A stretch of 8,091 nt of DNA from Rubrivirga sp. (GTDB lineage Bacteria; Bacteroidota; Rhodothermia; Rhodothermales; Rubricoccaceae), in assembly GCA_012269805.1 (NCBI GenBank), contig JAAXJP010000268.1, positions 1-8,091 on the forward strand, read 5' to 3'. The notes under the pieces were generated by a model. The model did not search any database, was not told the DNA's origin, and worked only from the letters and a program-made list of their open reading frames with translations. Positions 1 through 5,629 of this stretch are shown here, in pieces. The position numbers were made by a program, and so were the translations under genes. Numbering within the stretch: position 1 is the first letter of the stretch; each line of letters begins with the position of its first letter.

Positions 1-192
1 GCCGGCGGGCATCGCGGTCACCGATCCGGGCGGCGGCTGGCGCGGGCCACCGCCCCCCGGCCTGGCGCGCCGCCCGTTCCGGTTGTCCCGAACTGGTCTG
101 GTTGGGCGGGTGACGAACGAGGAAGAGGCTCAGGCGCGGGGAACCCGGTTCGGGCCGCGCGCTCTTTACCCGTCTCGCTTCTCCCTCCCCCG
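1..192. other. Region upstream of cinA, no gene assigned
   Basis: No recognisable protein is seen here. Plus-strand frames 1 and 2 are both open from the window edge. Frame 2 ends at a TGA (194-196) that overlaps the cinA ATG, and frame 3 stops at 111-113. The first 30 or so codons of frame 2 have GC-rich third positions as in the real genes, so the C-terminal tail of an upstream gene is possible, but its peptide matches nothing I know. Frame 1 is in phase with cinA, but the cinA family N-terminus begins exactly at 193, so an extension is not supported. Visible features are a 9-bp inverted repeat (27-35 with 68-76) and a short dyad GAACC-C-GGTTC at 141-151. The stretch just before the ATG (about 171-191) is pyrimidine-rich. 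Confidence 0.4.
27..76. terminator. Possible hairpin terminator of an upstream gene
   Basis: CGGGCGGCG (27-35) is perfectly complementary to CGCCGCCCG (68-76), with a 32-nt GC-rich loop, followed by TTCC. The 11-mer CGCGCCGCCCG at 66-76 also forms the left arm of the strong hairpin behind recA (4023-4033). The long loop and lack of a real T-run make this weak. It could be chance complementarity in GC-rich DNA. Confidence 0.22.
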
Positions 193-1449
193 ATGACCGG
201 CCACCTCCTCACCGTCGGCGACGAGATCCTCCTCGGCCAGATCGTCAACACGAACGCGGCCTGGTTGGGCGAGCGGCTCGCCGAGGTCGGCGTCGACCTC
301 CGGCGGAGCGAGACGGTCGGCGACGTGATCCCGGAGATCGCGGGGGCCATCGCGCGGGCGACGGCCGAGGGGGCCCGCCTCGTCGTCGTCACGGGCGGCC
401 TCGGGCCCACGCACGACGACGTGACGCGGGCGGCCGTCGCGGAGGCGTTCGGCGTCGAGCTCGAGTTCCGCGAGGAGCTGTTCGAGCGGATCCGGGCGCG
501 GTACGAGGCGCGGGGGCGGACGATGCCCGAGATGGGTCGGGTCATGGCCGAGGCGCCCGCCGGGTTCGAAGCGCTCGTCAACCCCAAGGGGAGCGCGCCC
601 GGCCTCTGGGGCGAGCGCGACGTGGACGGGCGGCGGCAGGTCGTGGTCGTCGTGCCCGGTGTGCCGCATGAGATGCGCACCATCATGGAGGACTCGGCCC
701 TCCCCCGGCTCGCCGAACGCCAGGACGGCGTCGTCCTCTCGCGGACGCTCCTGACGGCCGGCCGCGGCGAGAGCGACATCTCGGCCCAGATCGCCGAACA
801 GGTCAGTGGCCTCTCGAATGGCCTCACGCTGGCCTACCTCCCGGGCCTCGGCGAGGTCCGCCTCCGCCTCACGGCCCGGGGCGAGGACCGCGAGGCGGCC
901 CGGCGCGACCTCGACGCGGCGACCGACGCCGTCCGGGACGTGCTGGGGGCGCTCGTGTTCGGGGAGGGGACGACGACGCTCGAGGCGGTCGTGAACGATG
1001 CGCTCCGCGAGCGCGGGCTTCGGCTCGGGGTCGCCGAGAGCTGCACCGGCGGCGCGATCTCGGCCCGGGTCACGGCCGTCTCGGGCGCGAGCGCCGTGTT
1101 CTGCGGGAGCGTCGTGGCGTACAGCAACGCGGCCAAGGCCGACCTGCTCGGCGTCGCGCCCGACCTCATCGAGGAGGAGGGGGCCGTGAGCGAGGCCGTC
1201 GCGCTCGCCATGGCCGCCGGCGCCCGCGCCCGCCTCGGCGCCGACATCGGCCTGGCCACGACCGGCATCGCCGGGCCGACCGGTGGGACCTCCGACAAGC
1301 CGGTCGGGTTGGTCTGGCTGGCCTACGACGACGGCGACACCCAGAGAGCCGTCCGCCTCCAGTTCACGACCGACCGGGCCGTCAACGTCGCCCTCTCGAC
1401 CACGGCCGCGCTCGATCTCGTCCGGCGGCAGCTGTTGCGGAGGGGGTAA
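193..1449 (+). CDS. cinA: CinA family nicotinamide-nucleotide amidohydrolase
   Basis: Two-domain CinA protein of 418 residues, the usual length for the family. Residues 1-170 or so form the MoCF-like (COG1058) domain. It begins with the family signature around LTVGDEILLGQIVNTNA and carries TGGLGPTHDD (67-76) and PGVPHEM (155-161). Residues 260-415 form the PncC-type domain, with AESCTGG (281-287), whose serine is the expected nucleophile, and TGIAGPTGG (357-365). In characterised relatives the C-terminal domain deamidates NMN to nicotinate mononucleotide in pyridine-nucleotide recycling, and the N-terminal domain can act as an ADP-ribose pyrophosphatase. The gene is induced with competence in Streptococcus. 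The ATG at 193 matches family starts; the leader is pyrimidine-rich with no Shine-Dalgarno. The TAA stop sits in the 3-nt loop of a GGGG/CCCC mini-hairpin (1443-1453). The ABC permease starts 45 nt downstream. Identity is secure; the biochemical activity is inferred. Confidence 0.96.
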   Translation: MTGHLLTVGDEILLGQIVNTNAAWLGERLAEVGVDLRRSETVGDVIPEIAGAIARATAEGARLVVVTGGLGPTHDDVTRAAVAEAFGVELEFREELFERIRARYEARGRTMPEMGRVMAEAPAGFEALVNPKGSAPGLWGERDVDGRRQVVVVVPGVPHEMRTIMEDSALPRLAERQDGVVLSRTLLTAGRGESDISAQIAEQVSGLSNGLTLAYLPGLGEVRLRLTARGEDREAARRDLDAATDAVRDVLGALVFGEGTTTLEAVVNDALRERGLRLGVAESCTGGAISARVTAVSGASAVFCGSVVAYSNAAKADLLGVAPDLIEEEGAVSEAVALAMAAGARARLGADIGLATTGIAGPTGGTSDKPVGLVWLAYDDGDTQRAVRLQFTTDRAVNVALSTTAALDLVRRQLLRRG

Positions 1450-1470
1450 CCCCGGGCCCGTGGCGTCGTA

Positions 1471-1489
1471 GGGCGAGGGCCTTTCGCCC
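1471..1489 (+). promoter_or_regulatory. Small hairpin just before the permease start
   Basis: GGGCGA (1471-1476) pairs perfectly with TCGCCC (1484-1489) across a 7-nt loop and ends 5 nt before the ATG at 1495. In the transcript it would occupy the ribosome-binding region of the ABC permease gene and might dampen translation. Only the complementarity is seen; any role is inference. Confidence 0.25.
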
Positions 1490-1494
1490 CTCCC

Positions 1495-2679
1495 ATGAGC
1501 CCGTCCACGGTCGCCGCCTCGGCCCTCCAGTCGCTCCGACAACGCTCGTTGCGGACGGGCCTCTCGATTCTCGGCCTCGTCATCGGCGTCGCGGCACTCG
1601 TCGCCATCCTCTCGATGATCGACGGGATGGAGCGCTACGCCCGCGATCAGGTCGAGACGACCACGGACGTCCAGACCATCGCTGTCGCCCCGCGGACGGC
1701 CGAGCGGGTCGACGGCGTGACGGTCACCCGCGACTCCGTCGTCCGGATGGCCCCCGCCGACGCCCACGCGCTCGACGCGGCCCTCGGCGAGGCCGCGACG
1801 GTCGTGCTTCTCCAGCAGCGGGCGGTCGAGGCCCGGTCCGACACCGTCCGCACGGCGCTCCAGCTGACGGCGGCGAGCGCGGGTGTCGGCGACTGGGCGG
1901 AGGTCGTCGAGGGGCGGATGTTCAGGGGCGACGGGCCCGAGCTGGTCGTGTCGGCTTCGCTCGCGGCACGGCTCGCCCCCGACGCGTCGGCGGTCGGGCG
2001 GACGGTCGGCGTCGACGGCGCCGAGGCCGTCGTCGTCGGCGTGCTGGCCGGCTGGCCCGACGACCCGCACCGGGCCGCCGGGCCGTGCGCCGCGTTCGCC
2101 GAGGCGGGCGGGCCCGCGCCGACGCTGGCGATCCACGCCGCTCGCGCCGAGACGGTCGCCGCCCTCACGGCCGAGATCCGCGACTGGCTGGACGGGCGGT
2201 TCCCCGACGGCCGCGCGGCGTTCGAGGTCGCGAGCTACGAGGCGCGCGCTGAACAATTCCGCCGGGGGATGCTCCTGTTCAAGCTCGTGATGGGGCTGAT
2301 CACCGGCGTGTCGGTCGTGGTCGGCGGCGTTGGCGTGATGAACGTGCTCCTGATGACGGTGACCGAGCGGACGCGCGAGATCGGCGTGCGGAAGGCGGTC
2401 GGGGCGCGGCGGCGGGACGTCGTGGCGCAGTTCCTGGCCGAGGCCGTGGCCGTCTCGGGCGTCGGCAGCCTGATCGGTCTCGGCCTCGGGCTGGCCGTCG
2501 TGTTCGCTGCGGCACCGGTCCTCCGCGCGGCCACCGACGTCCCGTTCTACGCGGCCGTGACGCCGCAGACGCTGGCCGTCGTCGCGGCGGTCGCCGTGGC
2601 CGTCGGGGTCGTGTTCGGGACGTACCCCGCGCTCCGGGCCGCCCGCCTCCGCCCGGCCGACGCGATCCGCCACGAGTAG
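1495..2679 (+). CDS. ABC transporter permease, MacB/FtsX type
   Basis: Inner-membrane permease of 394 residues with the MacB/LolC topology. One helix near 20-42 follows a basic N-terminus. A large periplasmic MacB_PCD-like domain spans about 43-260. Three C-terminal helices lie near 262-285, 315-342 and 357-378. The FtsX-domain signature is clear: GGVGVMNVLLMTVTERTREI (277-296), followed by GVRKAVGARRRDV, the coupling-helix region that contacts the ATPase. Relatives use ATP hydrolysis in the cytoplasm to drive mechanical work in the periplasm, such as efflux of macrolides or peptides or lipoprotein release. No ATPase and no HlyD-type adaptor gene lies beside it, so the partner must be encoded elsewhere and the substrate cannot be guessed. 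It follows cinA by 45 nt in the same direction and may be co-transcribed. No Shine-Dalgarno precedes the ATG; the preceding bases are CCCCTCCC. Confidence 0.9.
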   Translation: MSPSTVAASALQSLRQRSLRTGLSILGLVIGVAALVAILSMIDGMERYARDQVETTTDVQTIAVAPRTAERVDGVTVTRDSVVRMAPADAHALDAALGEAATVVLLQQRAVEARSDTVRTALQLTAASAGVGDWAEVVEGRMFRGDGPELVVSASLAARLAPDASAVGRTVGVDGAEAVVVGVLAGWPDDPHRAAGPCAAFAEAGGPAPTLAIHAARAETVAALTAEIRDWLDGRFPDGRAAFEVASYEARAEQFRRGMLLFKLVMGLITGVSVVVGGVGVMNVLLMTVTERTREIGVRKAVGARRRDVVAQFLAEAVAVSGVGSLIGLGLGLAVVFAAAPVLRAATDVPFYAAVTPQTLAVVAAVAVAVGVVFGTYPALRAARLRPADAIRHE

Positions 2680-2688
2680 GCCCGCCCC

Positions 2689-2738
2689 GGCGCCGCCCGT
2701 CGGGGACGGCCCGACCCCTGGGGCGCCGTTCAACTTTT
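2689..2738 (+). terminator. Probable terminator after the ABC permease
   Basis: A nested hairpin starts 10 nt after the permease stop. The outer arms are GGCGCC (2689-2694) and GGCGCC (2722-2727). The inner arms are GTCGGG (2699-2704) and CCCGAC (2710-2715), with a 5-nt loop. It is followed by GTTCAACTTTT, an imperfect T-rich run. The fit to an intrinsic terminator is fair, and it would separate cinA-permease transcription from recA. Confidence 0.42.
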
Positions 2739-2761
2739 CCGGACGGCGCGGGTTAGGTAAA
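2729..2761 (+). promoter_or_regulatory. Candidate recA promoter
   Basis: The 226-nt gap before recA contains its only AT-rich patch here. TTCAAC (2729-2734) could serve as a -35-like box, followed after 19 nt by TAGGTAAA (2754-2761) as a -10/-7-like box. Transcription from here would give a recA leader of about 140 nt. The call rests on composition and spacing only. The boxes match neither the sigma-70 nor the Bacteroidota consensus closely. Confidence 0.3.
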
Positions 2762-2792
2762 TCCTCTCGGGTGGTCTAGACGCCGGGAGGCC

Positions 2793-2810
2793 GTGACGCG
2801 GCGCTGTCAC
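2793..2810. promoter_or_regulatory. Dyad in recA leader, possible operator
   Basis: GTGAC (2793-2797) and GTCAC (2806-2810) form a perfect 5-bp inverted repeat with an 8-nt spacer. Flanking CCGGG (2783-2787) and CCCGG (2811-2815) can extend the pairing with a one-sided bulge. It lies between the candidate promoter and the recA start, where an SOS repressor site would be expected. It does not match LexA boxes I know from other phyla, such as GAAC-N4-GTTC or GTTC-N7-GTTC. It could equally be a fold in the leader RNA. Confidence 0.25.
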
Positions 2811-2905
2811 CCCGGGGCGGTACCATGTTGCGATCCCACTGTGCCTGAGGGGCCACACCGCCCGGCCCTCACTCATCCAAATCCGCTCTCCGGAGCCCTG
2901 CCCTC

Positions 2906-3979
2906 ATGGCGAAATCCCCCTCCACCGTCCCCGCCGACTCCGCCGCGAAGTCGAAGGCGCTCGATCTGGCGATGAAGCAGATCGACAAGCAGTTCGGCAA
3001 GGGCGCCATCATGAAGATGGGCGACGCCCCGCCGGTCTCGATCGACGCCATCTCGACCGGGAGCCTCACGCTCGACCACGCCCTCGGCATCGGCGGCGTC
3101 CCGCGCGGCCGGATCGTCGAGATCTACGGCCCCGAGTCGTCGGGCAAGACGACGCTCGCGACCCAGATCATCGCCGAGGCCCAGAAGGTCGGCGGGACGT
3201 GCGCGTTCATCGACGCCGAGCACGCCTTCGACCCGACCTACGCCGAGAAGCTGGGCGTCGACACGGACGAGCTCCTGATCTCCCAGCCGGACACCGGCGA
3301 GCAGGCGCTCGAGATCTGCGACATGCTCGTCCGGAGTGGCGCGCTCGACGTCGTCGTCGTCGACTCCGTCGCCGCGCTCGTGCCGAAGGCTGAGATCGAG
3401 GGCGAGATGGGCGCGAGCCACGTCGGGATCCAGGCCCGGCTCATGAGCCAGGCCCTCCGGAAGCTGACCGGCACGATCAACCGGACCAAGACGATCCTCA
3501 TCTTCATCAACCAGATCCGGATGAAGATCGGCGTCATGTTCGGCTCGCCGGAGACGACGTCGGGCGGCCGCGCGCTCAAGTTCTACTCGTCGGTCCGGAT
3601 GGACATCCGCCGGATCGGGGCCATCAAGGACGGCCAGGAGGTCGTCGGCAACCGGACGCGCGTCAAGATCGTGAAGAACAAGGTGGCCCCGCCGTTCCGG
3701 CAGGCCGAGTTCGACATCATCTACGGCGAGGGCGTCTCGTCGCTCGGCGAGCTCATCGACCTCGGGCTCGAACACGACATCATCTCGAAGTCCGGCTCGT
3801 GGTACTCCTACGGCGACGACACCGTGGGGCAGGGCCGCGACGCCACAAAGGAGTGGCTGCGCCAGAACCCCGAGCAGCGCGAGGAGGTCAAGCAGGCCGT
3901 CCGCGAGGCGCTCGGCATGGTCTCGGCCGCGACCTCCTCCGACGAGGACGTCGACGAGGACGAGCTGGTCGACGCCTAA
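2906..3979 (+). CDS. recA: RecA recombinase
   Basis: Complete RecA of 357 residues, close to the usual length. It polymerises on single-stranded DNA in the cytoplasm, performs ATP-dependent strand exchange and stimulates LexA self-cleavage. An N-terminal helix region covers 15-45 or so. Walker A is GPESSGKT (75-82, Lys81), and the catalytic glutamate lies in DAEHAFDP (Glu105). Walker B ends at Asp153 in DVVVVDS. Loop L1 falls around [10 protein letters not shown] (164-173) and loop L2 around 202-218. The C-terminal domain ends in a strongly acidic tail (345-357, [14 protein letters not shown]), which in E. coli restrains filament nucleation. No key residue is missing. The ATG at 2906 fits the family; a GGAG at 2892-2895 lies 10 nt upstream, making this the only gene here with anything like a Shine-Dalgarno. 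A separate leader region and strong hairpins behind it suggest an independent transcript. Confidence 0.99.
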   Translation: MAKSPSTVPADSAAKSKALDLAMKQIDKQFGKGAIMKMGDAPPVSIDAISTGSLTLDHALGIGGVPRGRIVEIYGPESSGKTTLATQIIAEAQKVGGTCAFIDAEHAFDPTYAEKLGVDTDELLISQPDTGEQALEICDMLVRSGALDVVVVDSVAALVPKAEIEGEMGASHVGIQARLMSQALRKLTGTINRTKTILIFINQIRMKIGVMFGSPETTSGGRALKFYSSVRMDIRRIGAIKDGQEVVGNRTRVKIVKNKVAPPFRQAEFDIIYGEGVSSLGELIDLGLEHDIISKSGSWYSYGDDTVGQGRDATKEWLRQNPEQREEVKQAVREALGMVSAATSSDEDVDEDELVDA

Positions 3980-3993
3980 GGCACCCGACCCCG

Positions 3994-4015
3994 CCCGCCT
4001 CGACACCGAGGCGGG
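3994..4015 (+). terminator. First hairpin behind recA
   Basis: CCCGCCTCG (3994-4002) and CGAGGCGGG (4007-4015) form a perfect 9-bp stem with an ACAC loop, 14 nt after the recA stop. No T-run follows, so alone it is a poor intrinsic terminator. It may stabilise the 3' end or act together with the next hairpin. Nearly the same stem recurs behind the gene ending at 6984. Confidence 0.5.
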
Positions 4016-4022
4016 AGGACTC

Positions 4023-4057
4023 CGCGCCGCCCGGGCTCCGGCTCGGGCGGCGCGTTT
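4023..4057 (+). terminator. Intrinsic terminator of recA
   Basis: CGCGCCGCCCG (4023-4033) is perfectly complementary to CGGGCGGCGCG (4044-4054), giving an 11-bp stem with a 10-nt loop, followed at once by TTTCGT. The strong GC stem plus a short T-run is the best terminator candidate in the window. It stands immediately upstream of the promoter-like element of the next gene. Confidence 0.65.
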
Positions 4058-4060
4058 CGT

Positions 4061-4092
4061 GTCGGGCCGGGTCCGTCATGCGGGTAGCTTCG
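4061..4092 (+). promoter_or_regulatory. Candidate promoter of the PAP2 gene (TAGCTTCG box)
   Basis: TAGCTTCG at 4085-4092 resembles the Bacteroidota -7 element TAnnTTTG with one change. GTCG at 4061-4064 lies 20 nt upstream, where the -33 element would be. The same arrangement, GTCG-N20-TAGCTTCGAG, occurs before the gene at 5180. The box ends only 4 nt before the ATG at 4097, so transcription would start at or beside the start codon. Confidence 0.5.
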
Positions 4093-4096
4093 AGAC

Positions 4097-4774
4097 ATGC
4101 GCTCGTTCGTTGTCCTCACCGTCCTGCTCGCCGCCGCCGCCTCCGCTCAGGAGGTGCCGGTCGACACCACGAACCTCCCGCCCAAGACCGAGCCGTTCGA
4201 GGTCGTCCTCCTCCGGTCGGTCTACGACGACGAGCGCCCGCTCGTGGCCGTCCCGATGCGCCTCGTCAACGAGTCGGCGTACCCCGTGTACTTCGGGGCC
4301 GCGCCGGCGCTGTGGGCGGGGAGCGCGATCGTGGGCGCCGACCTCGACCCGGCGCTCCGGCTGACGGCGGCGCAGGGCCTCAACTTCGGGGTCACGTTCG
4401 CGCTCAAGAACCTGATCCAGCGGCCCCGGCCCTACATCGCCGTCGACGGCGTCGACGCGCGCGACCGGGGGCATCAGGGCGACGAGATCTTCGACCCGCA
4501 CTCGTTCCCCTCGGGTCACACGTCGTCGGCGTTCGTGATCGCGACGTCGGTGGGGCTGAGCTACCCGGAGTGGTACGTGATCGCGCCGGCGGCAGTGTGG
4601 GCGTCGGCGATGGGCGTGGCGCGCGTGTGGCACGGCGTCCACTACCCGAGCGACGTGGCCGTGGGCGCGGCGATCGGGATCGCATCGGGGGCCGCGGTCC
4701 ACATTCTGATGCCGGACGTGTTCGGCGACGAGGACGCGGTCGCGATGCCGGTCCAGGTCGTCGTCCCGCTGTGA
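4097..4774 (+). CDS. PAP2-superfamily phosphatase with signal peptide
   Basis: Type 2 phosphatidic-acid-phosphatase-like protein, 225 residues. Residues 1-17 look like a signal peptide (basic start, hydrophobic core, ASA before Gln18). All three catalytic motifs are present: K104 to R111-P112 (KX6RP), PSGH at 138-141, and R176-X5-H182-X3-D186. The two histidines and the aspartate form the expected phosphohistidine machinery. Hydrophobic stretches around 62-80, 142-158, 160-176 and 187-204 fit the membrane-embedded helical core. The family dephosphorylates lipid phosphates such as phosphatidate, phosphatidylglycerophosphate, undecaprenyl pyrophosphate or lipid A, facing the periplasm; the substrate here cannot be told. 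The stop TGA overlaps the GTG start of the next gene. A TAGCTTCG box directly precedes the start, with no room for a ribosome-binding site, which suggests a leaderless message. Confidence 0.9.
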   Translation: MRSFVVLTVLLAAAASAQEVPVDTTNLPPKTEPFEVVLLRSVYDDERPLVAVPMRLVNESAYPVYFGAAPALWAGSAIVGADLDPALRLTAAQGLNFGVTFALKNLIQRPRPYIAVDGVDARDRGHQGDEIFDPHSFPSGHTSSAFVIATSVGLSYPEWYVIAPAAVWASAMGVARVWHGVHYPSDVAVGAAIGIASGAAVHILMPDVFGDEDAVAMPVQVVVPL

Positions 4775-5151
4775 GCGGGCGGCGCGAGGTCACGAGCGGG
4801 GCCGAGTGGGAGGGCCGGTACGGCTACCGCCGCGCGGTGCGGATCGGCGACGTGGTCGCCGTGTCGGGCACGACGGCCCCCGGGCCCGACGCGTACACCC
4901 AGGCCCGCGCGGCCTTCGCCACGGCGCTCGCCGCCCTCGCGGCCCTCGGCGGCCGGCCCGAGGACGTGCTCCGCACCCGGATGTTCGTCGTCGACATCGC
5001 CGAGGCGGACGCGGTCGGACGCGCGCACGCGGAGGCCTTCGGGGGCTGCCCCCCAGCGGCGACGATGGTCGAGGTGTCGGCGCTGATCGCGCCCGAACTC
5101 CTCGTGGAAGTCGAACTGGACGCCGTCGTGGGCGTCCCAACCGGCCCGTAG
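4771..5151 (+). CDS. RidA-superfamily (YjgF/UK114) protein lacking the catalytic Arg
   Basis: A 126-residue protein, normal for a single-domain Rid protein, which folds as a trimer in the cytoplasm. Recognisable stretches are RAVRIGDVVAVSGTTAPG near the N-terminus, EDVLRTRMFVVDIAE in the middle, and PPAATMVEVSALIAPELL with VEVELDAVV at the end. Canonical RidA deaminates reactive enamine/imine intermediates with an arginine in the motif PARSxVEV. Here the aligned position is alanine (PAATMVEV). From memory, a RidA subgroup beginning with SG.W....GYSRAVRVG and ending PASTMVEVSALI has the same feature, so this seems a property of the subgroup rather than decay. Function is therefore unclear. The start is GTG at 4771, inside the PAP2 stop (GTGA, 4-nt overlap), implying translational coupling. 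Codons further upstream belong to a shadow frame. Confidence 0.88.
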   Translation: MSGRREVTSGAEWEGRYGYRRAVRIGDVVAVSGTTAPGPDAYTQARAAFATALAALAALGGRPEDVLRTRMFVVDIAEADAVGRAHAEAFGGCPPAATMVEVSALIAPELLVEVELDAVVGVPTGP

Positions 5152-5156
5152 CTTCG
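5125..5156 (+). promoter_or_regulatory. Candidate promoter of the membrane-protein gene (TAGCTTCG box)
   Basis: TAGCTTCG at 5149-5156 has GTCG exactly 20 nt upstream (5125-5128), the same layout as before the PAP2 gene. The two sites share the 11-mer GTAGCTTCGAG. The TAG of the box is also the stop codon of the RidA-like gene. Transcription would begin around 5160, about 20 nt before the ATG at 5180. Confidence 0.48.
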
Positions 5157-5179
5157 AGCCAGCCCCTCACTCGCGGACC

Positions 5180-5629
5180 ATGCTCCCTCTGATCCACACC
5201 ATCGTCATCGCCCTCCACGTCCTGTTCGCTGCGGTGTGGTTCGGAATGGCCGCGGCGGTCCCGTCGCTCGCGCGGAGCGCGATGCGGCCGGGGACGGCCG
5301 AGGGAGGCAAGGTGATCGCCTCGATGAACGGGGCGATCGTCCTGTTCTACGTGTTCGCGATCGCGAACTGGGTGCTGGGGCGGCGGCTCGGCTTCGAGAT
5401 CCAGTACAACCACTGGGCCTACCACACGTCGCTGACGTTGGGGCTGCTTCTCGTGCTCGTGCAGCTTTTCCTCATCCGGAGCGGGTGGAACAAGCTCGTG
5501 GCCGGGGCCGGCACGCCGGAGGCCGAGTCGGGGCGGAAGCGGCTCGCGGCAGGGCTCGGAGTGGGCAACCTCCTCTGGATCGCCCTGTTCATCCTGATGT
5601 ACGTCGGCCGCGGCGTGATCGGCGGGTAG
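5180..5629 (+). CDS. Small four-helix integral membrane protein, CopD-like
   Basis: A 149-residue membrane protein with four predicted helices at about 4-26, 48-67, 81-99 and 122-143. Helix 1 carries HTIVIALHVLFAAVWFG, the histidine-then-WFG pattern common in CopD, DUF2269 and HemJ-like membrane proteins, where histidines often bind haem or copper. Other histidines are His78 and His82, at the start of helix 3. A polar segment with a basic-acidic mix (101-121) joins helices 3 and 4. I cannot assign a function; CopD-like is a resemblance of pattern only. The gene lies 28 nt after the RidA-like stop with its own promoter-like box. Its TAG ends at 5629, directly touching the convergent stop of sua5. 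Confidence 0.75.
   Translation: MLPLIHTIVIALHVLFAAVWFGMAAAVPSLARSAMRPGTAEGGKVIASMNGAIVLFYVFAIANWVLGRRLGFEIQYNHWAYHTSLTLGLLLVLVQLFLIRSGWNKLVAGAGTPEAESGRKRLAAGLGVGNLLWIALFILMYVGRGVIGG

Noticed and set aside
141..151. GAACC-C-GGTTC dyad before cinA as a LexA/SOS box
   Set aside because: The spacing between GAAC and GTTC is 3 rather than the 4 of the Gram-positive box, and the dyad is short enough to be chance.
166..2733. 855-codon open frame on the minus strand across cinA and the permease
   Set aside because: It lies antisense to two clear genes. Its composition (rich in Arg, Asp, Gly, Pro) is the typical mirror of GC-rich coding DNA, and no domain is recognisable.
2793..2975. Short upstream open frame overlapping the recA start
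   Set aside because: GTG start, Pro-rich nonsense peptide, no ribosome-binding signal. A leader peptide cannot be excluded but has no support.
2873..4006. 377-codon minus-strand frame opposite recA
   Set aside because: Antisense shadow of recA, the same low-complexity composition, no family resemblance.
3799..4770. Long plus-strand frame running from within recA into the RidA-like gene
   Set aside because: Only the part from the GTG at 4771 resembles a protein family; the earlier part overlaps recA and PAP2 in another frame and is Arg-rich.
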